Shown here piece after piece: positions 7,102-14,241 of a stretch of 19,981 bases of DNA. The stretch comes from an uncultured Clostridia bacterium (GTDB taxonomy: Bacteria; Bacillota; Clostridia; Christensenellales; CAG-138). The position numbers and the translations under genes were made by a program. The notes beneath the pieces were generated by a model, which had not been told where the DNA came from, did no database searches, and worked only from the letters and a program-made list of their open reading frames with translations. The stretch lies in NCBI GenBank assembly GCA_937915925.1, contig CALGGM010000035.1, positions 1-19,981 on the forward strand, written 5' to 3'. The number at the start of each line of letters is the position of its first letter. The stretch's first letter is position 1.

Positions 7102-8001
7102 GTGACTCGAACAACGATGAGCCCTCAGCTTCGCCGCAGAGAGAATATCTCCGGGTATCTCTTCCTGCTGCCGAGTCTGATCTTCTTCATCGGATTTGTC
7201 GTGGTCCCGATGATCATGTGCGTCGTGACCAGCTTCTTCGATGCCAACATGAACATGAACACGCCGGATAAGTTTATCGGCTTTGCAAACTATGTGGAGC
7301 TGTGGAAGGATCCGGTGTTCTTGAAGGCGTTGGTCAATACGTTTATCATCGTGCTGGTCAGCGTTCCGTTCGTGTGTATCTTTTCGCTTTGGGTCGCGTC
7401 CGCGATCTATAAGATGAAAGAAGGGCTTTTGAGCTTCTTCCGCATTGTATTCTATCTTCCGGTCGTCACGGGCAGCGTTGCCGTCACGGTCGTCTGGAAG
7501 TGGATGTACAACAATTACTACGGCATTTTCAACTATCTCTTTAAGAACGTCGGACTGATCGACCAGAACATCAACTGGCTGGGCGATCCGCGGTTCGCGC
7601 TCGCCTGCATCATCATCATTTTGCTCACCACGTCCGTCGGTCAGCCGATCGTTCTGTACGTATCGGCGCTGAGCAACGTGGATCAGTCGCTGGTGGAAGC
7701 GGCGGAGGTCGACGGCGCGACGAATCTGCAGGTATTCTGGCGCATCAAGTGGCCGCAGATCATGCCGACCACGCTGTACATTCTGGTCATCACCACGATC
7801 AACTCGTTCCAGTGCTTCGCGCTGATACAGCTGCTGACAAGCGGGGGACCGAATTATGCGACGGAAACCGTCATGTACTATATCTACTACACCGCATTCA
7901 AACTGTATCGCTTCGGCTACGGAAACGCGATGGGCGTCATCCTCGCGATCTTCATCGGTATCCTGAGCGCGATCCAGTTCCGTCTTGCGCGTGAGAAGTA
8001 A
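7102..8001 (+). CDS. Sugar ABC transporter permease (UgpA/LacF type)
   Basis: This is the first membrane subunit of the CUT1-type importer (299 aa). Six hydrophobic segments can be seen, starting with GYLFLLPSLIFFIGFVVVP near 18-36. The EAA loop that contacts the ATPase is at 199-222 (VEAAEVDGATNLQVFWRIKW then PQIMP). The start is GTG 7102, 7 nt after AGGGAGG; the next ATG is five codons later. It is separated from the binding protein by the attenuator hairpin and from the second permease by 12 nt. Confidence 0.93.
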   Translation: MTRTTMSPQLRRRENISGYLFLLPSLIFFIGFVVVPMIMCVVTSFFDANMNMNTPDKFIGFANYVELWKDPVFLKALVNTFIIVLVSVPFVCIFSLWVASAIYKMKEGLLSFFRIVFYLPVVTGSVAVTVVWKWMYNNYYGIFNYLFKNVGLIDQNINWLGDPRFALACIIIILLTTSVGQPIVLYVSALSNVDQSLVEAAEVDGATNLQVFWRIKWPQIMPTTLYILVITTINSFQCFALIQLLTSGGPNYATETVMYYIYYTAFKLYRFGYGNAMGVILAIFIGILSAIQFRLAREK

Positions 8002-8013
8002 GGGGGTGCAAGC

Positions 8014-8880
8014 ATGAGTAAACGAACCGTAGCATATAGGGTCGTATCCTTTATCATTCTGATCATCCTTGCGATCCTCTTCATCTTCCCGCTGTACTGG
8101 ATCGTGACCGGCATGTTCAAGACGCCGGCGGCGATCAATTCTCCGACGCCGCAGTGGTTCCCGCAGGAGTGGACGCTGCGCAACATCAAGGAGCTGTTCT
8201 CGCGCCGTTCGGCGCCGCTGTTCGGCAACATTCCGATCAAGGTTCCGGGCGCTGTGCGCTGGATGATCAACACCGTCTTTATGGCGGTCATGGCGATGGT
8301 GCTCACCTGCGTCACCGCGGCAATGGCAGGCTATGCGCTTGCGAAGAAGCGCTTCTTCGGACGCGGACTGCTGTTCAGTCTGATCGTCGCGGCAATGGCG
8401 CTTCCGAAGCAGGTTATCCTCGTTCCGTTGGTGCGCGAGATCTCCGCGCTCGGATTGTATGACAACATCTGGGCGGTCATCTTCCCGACGGTCGGCTGGC
8501 CGTTCGGCGTGTTCCTGATGAAGCAGTTCTCCGAGGGCATCCCGGGCGAAATGCTCGAAGCCGCCCGCATCGACGGCGCAAGCGAGCTTCGCACCTTCAC
8601 GAGCGTGGTCACGCCGCTGATCAAGCCGGGCATCGGAGCACTCGCGATCTTCACGTTCATCAATTCGTGGAACGACTACTTCATGCAGTTGATCATGCTG
8701 ACCTCAAGCAGCAAGCTCACGATCTCCCTCGGTATCGCAACGATGCAGGCGGAGAACTCCACGGACTTCGGTCTGATCATGGCGGGCGCTGCGCTGGCGG
8801 CGATCCCGATCATCATCGTGTTCCTGCTCTTCCAGAAGTACTTCACCAAGGGCATCACGATGGGCGCTGTAAAGGGTTAA
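8014..8880 (+). CDS. Sugar ABC transporter permease (UgpE/MalG type)
   Basis: This is the second membrane subunit of the importer, 288 aa. The N-terminal helix VVSFIILIILAILFIFPLYW is followed by a periplasm-facing loop (MFKTPAAINSPTPQWFPQEW) typical of MalG-like proteins. The EAA loop is at 182-206 (LEAARIDGASELRTFTSVVT then PLIKPG). AGGGGG precedes the ATG. The gene follows the first permease by 12 nt and the anomerase gene begins 4 nt after its stop, so translation is probably coupled. Confidence 0.93.
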   Translation: MSKRTVAYRVVSFIILIILAILFIFPLYWIVTGMFKTPAAINSPTPQWFPQEWTLRNIKELFSRRSAPLFGNIPIKVPGAVRWMINTVFMAVMAMVLTCVTAAMAGYALAKKRFFGRGLLFSLIVAAMALPKQVILVPLVREISALGLYDNIWAVIFPTVGWPFGVFLMKQFSEGIPGEMLEAARIDGASELRTFTSVVTPLIKPGIGALAIFTFINSWNDYFMQLIMLTSSSKLTISLGIATMQAENSTDFGLIMAGAALAAIPIIIVFLLFQKYFTKGITMGAVKG

Positions 8881-8884
8881 TGCC

Positions 8885-9337
8885 ATGATCCTTGCGAAGA
8901 ACGAACAGGCAGCCTGCTATCGCGGCATCCACCCGCGGCTCGACGAAGTGCTGGACCGGCTCAACGACGCGTTTCTCGAATCGGTCGGGACCGAGACGCA
9001 GAAAATCGAAGGCGACAAGCTTTACGTCACGCGGTTCGGCTACGAGACGCTGCCGGAGGAAGAGACCTTCTTTGAAGCGCACAAGCGCTATCTCGACGTA
9101 CACGTCATGGTCGAGGGCGAGGAGCGCGTGGAGATCGCATCGCCCGAAGGGCTGACGCTCTTTGAGCATAAGGACGATTTCTATGCGTACCGCGGGGAAG
9201 CGGAACACAGCTGCATTCTCCGTCCCGGAATGTTCCTCGTTGTGTTTCCGGACGACGCGCACCGCATCAAGATGCAGGTGAACGGTCCAAAGAAGGTTGC
9301 CAAGGTGGTTTTCAAGCTGCTGGTATATGAAGAGTAA
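8885..9337 (+). CDS. nanQ: YhcH/YjgK/YiaL family protein, probable N-acetylneuraminate anomerase
   Basis: E. coli NanQ (YhcH) speeds alpha/beta interconversion of Neu5Ac, so that freshly released alpha-sialic acid reaches the form the lyase uses. The 150-residue protein has the family cupin-like signature FFEAHKRYLDVHVMVEGEE (62-80, with E64, H66 and H73 as likely metal ligands) and VVFPDDAHRIKM (119-130, H126). Length matches the family. It begins 4 nt after the permease stop and 12 nt before nanA, so it lies exactly between uptake and cleavage. Some homologues sit in other sugar operons; the lyase next door supports sialic acid. Confidence 0.85.
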   Translation: MILAKNEQAACYRGIHPRLDEVLDRLNDAFLESVGTETQKIEGDKLYVTRFGYETLPEEETFFEAHKRYLDVHVMVEGEERVEIASPEGLTLFEHKDDFYAYRGEAEHSCILRPGMFLVVFPDDAHRIKMQVNGPKKVAKVVFKLLVYEE

Positions 9338-9349
9338 AGGAGAAACGAG

Positions 9350-10279
9350 ATGAAAGACATTACGAAGTATCAGGGTATTTTTCCGGCGTTCTACGCCTGC
9401 TATGACGCGAACGGTGAGATCGATCCGAACGCTGTCAGAGCACTGACAAAATACTTCATCGAAAAGGGCGTCAAGGGCGTCTATGTCGGCGGATCCTCCG
9501 GCGAGTGCATCTATCAGGGCGTCGCCGAGCGCAAACTGCTTCTGGAGAACGTCATGGAAGCCGCCGAAGGCAAGCTGACCGTTATCGCGCATGTCGCATG
9601 CAACAACACGCGCGACAGCATGGAGCTCGCAAGGCACGCGGAATCTCTGGGCGTCGACGCGATCGCGTCGATCCCGCCGATCTACTTCCGCCTGCCGGAG
9701 CGCTCGATCGCGCAGTATTGGAACGACATCAGCTCCGCCGCGCCGAACACGGACTTCATCATTTACAACATTCCGCAGCTCGCCGGCGTTGCGCTGACGA
9801 TCCCGCTGCTCCGTGAAATGCTGAAGAACCTGAACGTGATCGGCGTCAAGAACTCGTCGATGCCAGTACAGGACATTCAGATGTTCAAGGACGAGGGCAC
9901 GAAGGGCGACAGACCGTTCGTCGTGTTCAACGGACCGGACGAGCAGCTGATCTCCGGGCTCATGATGGGCGCGGACGGCGGCATCGGCGGAACCTACGGC
10001 GCAATGCCGGAGCTCTACGTCAAGCTGTTTGAGCTGTTCTATGCGGGCGAACGCGAACAGGCGCGTGCGCTCCAGTACGATCTTGACAACATCATCTATG
10101 CGCTCTGCGCGGCGAAGTGCAACATGTACGCCTCGATCAAAGAGGTCCTGCGCCGCAGAGAGGGCATTGACGTCGGCGGCGTCCGTCCGCCGCTTGCCGC
10201 ATACACCGACGCAGACGACGCGGCGGTCGCGCATGCGGTTTCCCTGATCGATGCAGCGATGAAGCGCTGGATCGGCTGA
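9350..10279 (+). CDS. nanA: N-acetylneuraminate lyase
   Basis: This class I aldolase splits Neu5Ac into ManNAc and pyruvate through a Schiff base with lysine. The 309-residue protein belongs to the DapA/NanA superfamily. Motifs: GGSSGE (47-52, pyruvate carboxylate pocket), YNIPQLAGV with Y139, IGVKNSS with Schiff-base K167, and GPDEQLISGLMMGADGGIGG (195-214), which resembles the DE...GADGGIGSTYN stretch of E. coli NanA rather than DapA. AGGAGAAACGAG precedes the ATG. It is the fifth gene of the ABC operon. The context (NanQ, AGE, NagA) argues against dihydrodipicolinate synthase. Confidence 0.92.
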   Translation: MKDITKYQGIFPAFYACYDANGEIDPNAVRALTKYFIEKGVKGVYVGGSSGECIYQGVAERKLLLENVMEAAEGKLTVIAHVACNNTRDSMELARHAESLGVDAIASIPPIYFRLPERSIAQYWNDISSAAPNTDFIIYNIPQLAGVALTIPLLREMLKNLNVIGVKNSSMPVQDIQMFKDEGTKGDRPFVVFNGPDEQLISGLMMGADGGIGGTYGAMPELYVKLFELFYAGEREQARALQYDLDNIIYALCAAKCNMYASIKEVLRRREGIDVGGVRPPLAAYTDADDAAVAHAVSLIDAAMKRWIG

Positions 10280-10465
10280 ACCAAAAAACATCCAAACAAT
10301 GGCGGAGCGGCACTCCACGATATGCCGTTTCGTACATGCAAAAAAGGAGGTTATTGCCGCTTGCTCGCGGTGCGGCAGTGTGGAGACCTGTCGTAATGTG
10401 CGGCGTCCCTTTGCGGACGCGCATGAGGTCGCGGGGAGGAGTCCCTTCGATCGGAGCAAAACAAT
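10280..10465 (+). other. Structured gap before the ATPase gene
   Basis: This 186-nt gap breaks an otherwise tight operon. It holds two good hairpins, TGCCGC (10355-10360)/GCGGCA (10372-10377) and GCGTCC (10403-10408)/GGACGC (10415-10420). There is a strong AGGAGG at 10345-10350 with no normal start after it. A short frame from ATG 10336 or TTG 10354 runs out of frame into the ATPase start, so it could be a leader peptide, but its arginine-rich, composition-driven sequence is unconvincing. No clear promoter or T-tract terminator is visible. Confidence 0.4.
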
Positions 10466-11617
10466 ATGTCGGAAGTCGTAATCAAAAATCTCAAGAAAAT
10501 CTATGACAACAAGGTAACCGCTGTCCATGATGTCAATATCGAGATCAAGGACAAGGAATTCATCGTGCTCGTCGGTCCGTCCGGCTGCGGCAAATCCACG
10601 ACGCTCCGTATGGTCGCAGGCCTCGAGGAGATCTCGGATGGCGAACTGTACATCGACGGCAAGCTCGTCAATGACGTCGCGCCGAAAGATCGCGACATCG
10701 CGATGGTCTTCCAGAGCTACGCGCTCTATCCGCATATGACGGTCTATGAAAACATGGCGTTCGCGCTGAAGCTTCGCAAGACCCCGAAGGCGGAGATCGA
10801 CAGAAAGGTCAAGGAGGTCGCCGCGATCCTCGACATCACGCAGTACCTGAACCGCAAGCCGAAGGCGCTTTCCGGCGGTCAGCGTCAGCGCGTCGCGATC
10901 GGCCGTGCCATGGTCCGCGATCCGAAGGTCTTCCTGATGGACGAACCTCTTTCGAACCTCGACGCAAAGCTTCGTAACCAGATGCGTGCCGAGATCATCA
11001 AGCTTAGACAGCGCATCAACACGACGTTCATGTATGTCACGCACGATCAGACCGAAGCTATGACCTTGGGTGATCGCATCGTCATCATGAAGGACGGCTT
11101 TGTGAATCAGATCGGCACCCCGCAGGAGGTGTTCAATAAGCCGGTCAACCTGTTCGTCGCGGGCTTCATCGGCATGCCGGTCATGAACTTCTTCGACAGC
11201 TGCAAGCTGCTTCTCGAGAACGGCGTGTACTATGCGGAGATCCGCGGCGTCCGTTTCGAGCTTTCCGCGTTCCAGCAGAAGGCGCTGAAAGAAAACGGCG
11301 TGCAGCCCTGCGCGATTGTCGCGGGCATCCGTCCGCAGCACATCACGGTCGGCGACGGCGAGCTCAAGGCAGTCGTTGAAGTCTCCGAGATGATGGGCAG
11401 CGAGTACAACATCCACGCGAAGTCCGGCGAGGACGAGGTCGTCATGGTCATCCCGACGGTGGGCTTGGAAACCGACGTCTCGATGGGCGCAACGGTAAAC
11501 TTCAACACGCAGCCGGAGCTGATTCAACTCTTCGACAAGGAGACTGGCAACAACCTGATCTGGTACGACGCCGACTCCGCCGCGAAGAACGAACCCGTCT
11601 GCAAGCAGTACCTTTGA
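10466..11617 (+). CDS. ugpC: Sugar ABC transporter ATP-binding protein (MsmK/UgpC/MalK type)
   Basis: This is the ATPase that energises the importer. The 383-residue protein has Walker A GPSGCGKST (37-45), Q-loop Q83 in VFQSYALYPH, signature LSGGQ (135-139), Walker B VFLMDEP (155-161), D-loop SNLDAKLR and switch H193 in VTHDQTEA. A C-terminal extension from about 235 is a TOBE/regulatory domain as in MalK. Many Bacillota use one unlinked MsmK-type ATPase for several sugar importers, so a copy linked to its own permeases is notable. GGAG lies 9 nt before the ATG. The C-terminal domain may respond to regulatory proteins. The operon ends at tandem hairpins downstream. Confidence 0.93.
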   Translation: MSEVVIKNLKKIYDNKVTAVHDVNIEIKDKEFIVLVGPSGCGKSTTLRMVAGLEEISDGELYIDGKLVNDVAPKDRDIAMVFQSYALYPHMTVYENMAFALKLRKTPKAEIDRKVKEVAAILDITQYLNRKPKALSGGQRQRVAIGRAMVRDPKVFLMDEPLSNLDAKLRNQMRAEIIKLRQRINTTFMYVTHDQTEAMTLGDRIVIMKDGFVNQIGTPQEVFNKPVNLFVAGFIGMPVMNFFDSCKLLLENGVYYAEIRGVRFELSAFQQKALKENGVQPCAIVAGIRPQHITVGDGELKAVVEVSEMMGSEYNIHAKSGEDEVVMVIPTVGLETDVSMGATVNFNTQPELIQLFDKETGNNLIWYDADSAAKNEPVCKQYL

Positions 11618-11646
11618 TCCTCTTCACGACTGACCATTCAGAACGC

Positions 11647-11725
11647 ACAAGACCGCCCTCCCGGCGGTCTTGTAAATAAGCAGAACGGCGGCGCATCCGA
11701 TAAGGAACGCCGCCGATTTTATTTC
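11647..11725 (+). terminator. Tandem terminator hairpins after the ABC operon
   Basis: First hairpin: ACAAGACCGCC (11647-11657)/GGCGGTCTTGT (11663-11673), very stable but followed by few T residues. Second: CGGCGGCG (11686-11693)/CGCCGCCG (11708-11715), followed by ATTTTATTTCTC. Together they end the nan operon; on the minus strand they may also stop the converging hxlR-like transcript. Confidence 0.8.
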
Positions 11726-11740
11726 TCAAAATCCGCCATT

Positions 11741-12070
11741 TCAGTTTTTCATCTGCGCCTTATAGGCTTCGCCCCATGCCTGCATGGAATCGAGAATCGG
11801 GTGCATGCTTTTGCCGAGAGGAGAGAGCGCATATTCCACGCGAGGCGGAACTTCGGGGTAAACGGTTCGCGTGATAATACCGTCCGCTTCCATCTGACGC
11901 AGAGAATCGGTCAGCACCTTCTGGCTGATCCCTTCGAGACTTTTATGCAGCTCGTTGAACCGCCACGGACGCACCAACAGGTTACGAATAATCAGCAGTT
12001 TCCATTTGTTGCCGATCAGCTGCACCGTTGTGGCAACCGGGCAATCCGGGAGTTCTTCTTTGGTTTTCAT
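11741..12070 (-). CDS. HxlR-family winged-helix transcriptional regulator
   Basis: The 109-residue protein has the HxlR signature: DCPV with C10 at the N-terminus, IGNKWKLLIIRNLL (19-32), RFNELHKSLEGISQKVLTDS (37-56, recognition helix region), then the wing TRTVYPEVPPRVEYALSPLG. HxlR members with this N-terminal cysteine (YodB/HypR-like) sense electrophiles or oxidants and often control quinone reductases. The start is ATG 12068-12070, with GGAGG 5 nt upstream; a further 13 codons are open upstream but lack a ribosome site. It is divergent from the ACGX operon, whose last gene is a quinone-oxidoreductase-like enzyme, so control of that operon is likely. Confidence 0.9.
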   Translation of the reverse strand: MKTKEELPDCPVATTVQLIGNKWKLLIIRNLLVRPWRFNELHKSLEGISQKVLTDSLRQMEADGIITRTVYPEVPPRVEYALSPLGKSMHPILDSMQAWGEAYKAQMKN

Positions 12071-12109
12071 AAAGGCCTCCAATACTTTCGCTTTGAATGT
12101 TATATACAA

Positions 12110-12138
12110 ATCATACTGTATGGACGCTGCCCTGTCAA
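12110..12138 (-). promoter_or_regulatory. Promoter of the HxlR regulator gene
   Basis: On the minus strand TTGACA (plus 12133-12138) and TATGAT (plus 12110-12115) have a 17-bp spacer. A perfect palindrome, CATAC-T-GTATG, at 12112-12122 overlaps the -10 box and could serve autoregulation. Confidence 0.75.
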
Positions 12139-12142
12139 TCGG

Positions 12143-12178
12143 TTACAAAAAGGTAAGTATCCCATAAAAAGGTGCGTA
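12143..12178. promoter_or_regulatory. Candidate HxlR operator region (inverted plus direct repeat)
   Basis: TTAC-AAAAAG-GTAA (12143-12156) is a short inverted repeat. In addition AAAAAGGTAAGTA (12147-12159) is repeated as AAAAAGGTGCGTA (12166-12178) 19 bp on, close to two helical turns, with two mismatches. The pair lies upstream of the hxlR -35 and directly upstream of the ACGX promoter, the right place for a regulator acting on both. That HxlR binds here is inference. Confidence 0.5.
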
Positions 12179-12199
12179 CTTTCGTGAGACCGTCCGATT

Positions 12200-12208
12200 T
12201 GTTACAAT
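12200..12208 (+). promoter_or_regulatory. Extended -10 promoter of the ACGX operon
   Basis: TGTTACAAT is an extended -10 element (TGnTACAAT; hexamer 12203-12208). The -35 position, around 12180-12185 (TTTCGT), is poor, so activity probably depends on the TG extension or on an activator bound at the direct repeats just upstream. The leader to the peptide ATG is about 39 nt and carries AAGGAGGAACTG. Confidence 0.6.
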
Positions 12209-12253
12209 GAAAACGCAGAGACAAGCTCTGACGATCATAAGGAGGAACTGACA

Positions 12254-12475
12254 ATGGCACTCAAGGATCTGTTCGGATGGAACACGGTAGCGACCGCAGC
12301 ATGCGGCACGGCATGCGGCGCAGCGGACAAGCCGGAAGAAAAGCCCGCAGCGTGCGGAACGGCATGCGGCGCAGCCGACAAGCCGGAGGAGAAGCCTGCG
12401 GCGTGCGGCGCGGCGGACAAGCCGGAAGAAAAGACCGCAGCATGCGGCACTGCCTGCGGTGCAGCCGACAAGTAA
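12254..12475 (+). CDS. ACGX-repeat Cys-rich peptide (predicted RiPP precursor)
   Basis: This is a 73-residue peptide. A short leader (MALKDLFGWNTVATA) is followed by four units. Units 1 and 2 are 17 residues (ACGTACGAADKPEEKPA), unit 3 is a 13-residue version with one ACGX, and unit 4 ends after ACGTACGAADK. Seven cysteines (17, 21, 34, 38, 51, 64, 68) all sit in ACGT or ACGA, pairs being CxxxC. The DNA units are near-identical, so the gene grows and shrinks by repeat copying. The downstream radical SAM/SPASM gene fits the predicted ACGX maturation system, in which such peptides are the proposed substrates. There is no double-glycine site, no signal peptide, and no exporter or protease gene beside it. 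AGGAGG lies 8 nt before the ATG. The modification and the mature product are unknown. Confidence 0.88.
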   Translation: MALKDLFGWNTVATAACGTACGAADKPEEKPAACGTACGAADKPEEKPAACGAADKPEEKTAACGTACGAADK

Positions 12476-12490
12476 GCGGCAAACCAAGTT

Positions 12491-12544
12491 TCCGGCAGGC
12501 GAAGCGTCTGCCGGATCACCCTTGCATATTCTCGGCAGCTGCCG
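12491..12544 (+). other. Two hairpins between precursor and maturase genes
   Basis: TCCGGCAG (12491-12498) pairs with CTGCCGGA (12508-12515), then CGGCAGCTGCCG (12533-12544) is a perfect 12-bp palindrome. Neither is followed by a T-tract, so they look like mRNA-stability or translation-lowering elements rather than terminators. The radical SAM ATG follows after 10 nt without a recognisable ribosome site. Confidence 0.6.
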
Positions 12545-12554
12545 AATCATCGAT

Positions 12555-13628
12555 ATGAAACAGTATTTTTCTTTTCAATGGCATATCACGGACGAATGCG
12601 ATCAGCGCTGCAAGCATTGCTATATCTTCTCCGGCGATCCGTGCCGCAAACCGGATTCCATGACATGGGAGCAGATGGAGGAGACCTTCTATAACTGCCT
12701 CGACTTTTGTGAGATGTATGATCGCTTGCCCTATTTCTATCTGACAGGTGGCGATCCGATCCTGCATTCGGATTTCTGGCGGCTTTTGGAACTGTTCCAC
12801 GCGCATGAGATTCCGTTCACAATCATGGGAAATCCGTTCCATCTGAACGATCAGGTTTGCCGCGAGCTGAAATATTTCGGCTGCCAAAAGTATCAGCTTT
12901 CTTTGGACGGTCTCAAAAAGACTCACGACTGGTTCCGCAAACCCGGCAGTTTCGATTGTACGCTCGAAAAGATCGGTTGCATCAACCGTGCAGGCATCAA
13001 AAGCGTAATCATGACCACCGTATCCAAGCAGAATTACATGGAGGTTTCGGGCATCATCGACGCAGTGGTAAAATCTGACGTCAATATCTTTGCCTTTTCC
13101 CGCTACGTTCCTTCGGGCGGCGAGCTCGATACGAGCATGACGCCGCAGGAATACCGGAATCTGCTCGAAATCTGTGACAGGAAGTTTCAAGAATACGAAG
13201 CCGAAGGATGCAAGACGTATTTCAACAAAAAGGATCATCTTTGGACGCTGTACGAATACGAAACCGGAGCGTTCAGAATTCCCGTTTATGCCTGCGACGG
13301 CAGAATCTACGGCGGCTGCAACTGCGGCAACTGCCACATGACGATCCTTCCGAACGGCGACGTCTTCGCCTGCCGCAGGGTTGCGGACAGCAGGGTCGGC
13401 AACATCTTTGAGGATCGGCTGGCGGACGTATGGATCACGAGCATGGAGGCATATCGGAAATACGATGCGTTTTCCAAGTGCGCCCGCTGTAAGCTTCGTC
13501 AGTTCTGTCGTGGCTGTCCGGCGGTTGCAAAGGGCTATACCGGCGATTTTTACGGCGACGATCCGCAATGCTGGGCGAGTGAAGAAAACGGACTGATTGC
13601 ACCGGAAGAAGAAAGGAAGATCGGGTAA
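12555..13628 (+). CDS. Radical SAM/SPASM peptide maturase (ACGX system)
   Basis: The 357-residue enzyme has the radical SAM cluster motif CDQRCKHC (C15, C19, C22) right after the N-terminal strand FSFQWHITDE, then YLTGGDPILH (the GGDP/GGE motif) near 62-71. The C-terminal SPASM region has about ten cysteines (247, 255, 257, 260, 273, 309, 312, 318, 321, 339), including CNCGNC and CARCKLRQFCRGC, enough for two auxiliary [4Fe-4S] clusters. SPASM proteins make thioether or other crosslinks on ribosomal peptides. Its place 79 nt after the ACGX peptide gene makes that peptide the obvious substrate. I chose ATG 12555 because the conserved fold begins there; longer in-frame starts would run through the hairpins and the end of the peptide gene. 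Its stop overlaps the next start (TAATG). Confidence 0.9.
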   Translation: MKQYFSFQWHITDECDQRCKHCYIFSGDPCRKPDSMTWEQMEETFYNCLDFCEMYDRLPYFYLTGGDPILHSDFWRLLELFHAHEIPFTIMGNPFHLNDQVCRELKYFGCQKYQLSLDGLKKTHDWFRKPGSFDCTLEKIGCINRAGIKSVIMTTVSKQNYMEVSGIIDAVVKSDVNIFAFSRYVPSGGELDTSMTPQEYRNLLEICDRKFQEYEAEGCKTYFNKKDHLWTLYEYETGAFRIPVYACDGRIYGGCNCGNCHMTILPNGDVFACRRVADSRVGNIFEDRLADVWITSMEAYRKYDAFSKCARCKLRQFCRGCPAVAKGYTGDFYGDDPQCWASEENGLIAPEEERKIG

Positions 13629-14239
13629 TGGATATTGAAACCTGTTTGAAAAAGTTGGGGTATGTCGGCGTATTGGATTTCGCCTCCGTGGATGAGAACG
13701 GAGCGCCGCAGGTGCGCAACATCAGCGCGATCCACTACGAGGGTACGACGCTGTATTTCCTGACCGCGCGGGGCAAGTCGTTTGCGCGTCAGCTCAAAGC
13801 GGACGGAAGGGTGCAGATTCTGGGCTATACGAAGTATAAGGAGACGATTCGTCTTTCCGGCAGAGCCGTGGAAGTACCGGAGACCGAGCAGCGCAAGTGG
13901 CGCGATGTGCTCTATCGGGAGCAGCCGTATCTTGAGAACGTATATCCCGGCGAAACAAAAAACATCGACACTATGTTTATGCTGAAAGATTACGCTATCG
14001 AATACTTCTGTCTTTCCACCCGCCCGATTACGCGCGAATACTTCACGGTCGGCAGCGCTGAGCCGATCCGAAAGGGCTATCATATCGGCGAGGACTGCAT
14101 CGGCTGCGGAACGTGTCAGACGGTCTGCCCGCAGGGCTGCATCGAGGAAGGCAGCCCGTTCCGCATTCAGGAAAACCACTGCCTGCAGTGCGGAAACTGC
14201 TTTGAAAACTGCCCTGTACAGGCGATTGAGAGGTATTGA
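13628..14239 (+). CDS. Pyridoxamine-phosphate-oxidase-like flavin split-barrel protein fused to 2x[4Fe-4S] ferredoxin
   Basis: The 203-residue protein has two parts. Residues 1-145 form a PNPOx-like split barrel (GVLDFASVDENGAPQVRNIS, then TLYFLTARGKSFARQL), a fold that usually binds FMN or F420. Residues 150-203 form a bacterial ferredoxin domain, CIGCGTCQTVCPQGC (C157-C171) and CLQCGNCFENCP (C185-C195), complete for two clusters. AGGA precedes the ATG, which overlaps the radical SAM stop by one base. The fusion suggests electron transfer between iron-sulfur clusters and a flavin. Given translational coupling it may supply electrons to the radical SAM enzyme or perform a second redox step on the peptide. 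That role is inference; similar fusions also occur as general flavin reductases. Confidence 0.85.
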   Translation: MDIETCLKKLGYVGVLDFASVDENGAPQVRNISAIHYEGTTLYFLTARGKSFARQLKADGRVQILGYTKYKETIRLSGRAVEVPETEQRKWRDVLYREQPYLENVYPGETKNIDTMFMLKDYAIEYFCLSTRPITREYFTVGSAEPIRKGYHIGEDCIGCGTCQTVCPQGCIEEGSPFRIQENHCLQCGNCFENCPVQAIERY

Positions 14240-14241
14240 TC

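Noticed and set aside
9350..10279. Dihydrodipicolinate synthase (dapA)
   Set aside because: Same superfamily, but the YNIPQLAGV and GADGGIGG motifs and the NanQ/AGE/NagA neighbours favour N-acetylneuraminate lyase.
10336..10509. Short Arg-rich frame after AGGAGG, overlapping the ATPase start
   Set aside because: The ribosome site is good, but it lies inside or needs a TTG start, and the peptide looks like random GC-rich sequence. It is kept only as a note on the leader.
8855..11527. 890-codon open frame on the minus strand
   Set aside because: It lies antisense to four well-supported genes (nanQ, nanA, ATPase, leader); its length comes from high GC at third codon positions. The peptide is low in motifs and rich in Arg, Asp, His and Val.
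12254..12475. CRISPR-like array from the regular repeats
   Set aside because: The repeats are in-frame coding units without unique spacers.
12277..12558. Alternative frames across the ACGX gene, including minus-strand Cys/Ala repeats
   Set aside because: Repetitive DNA keeps all frames open; only the frame at 12254-12475 has AGGAGG, a leader and a family match.
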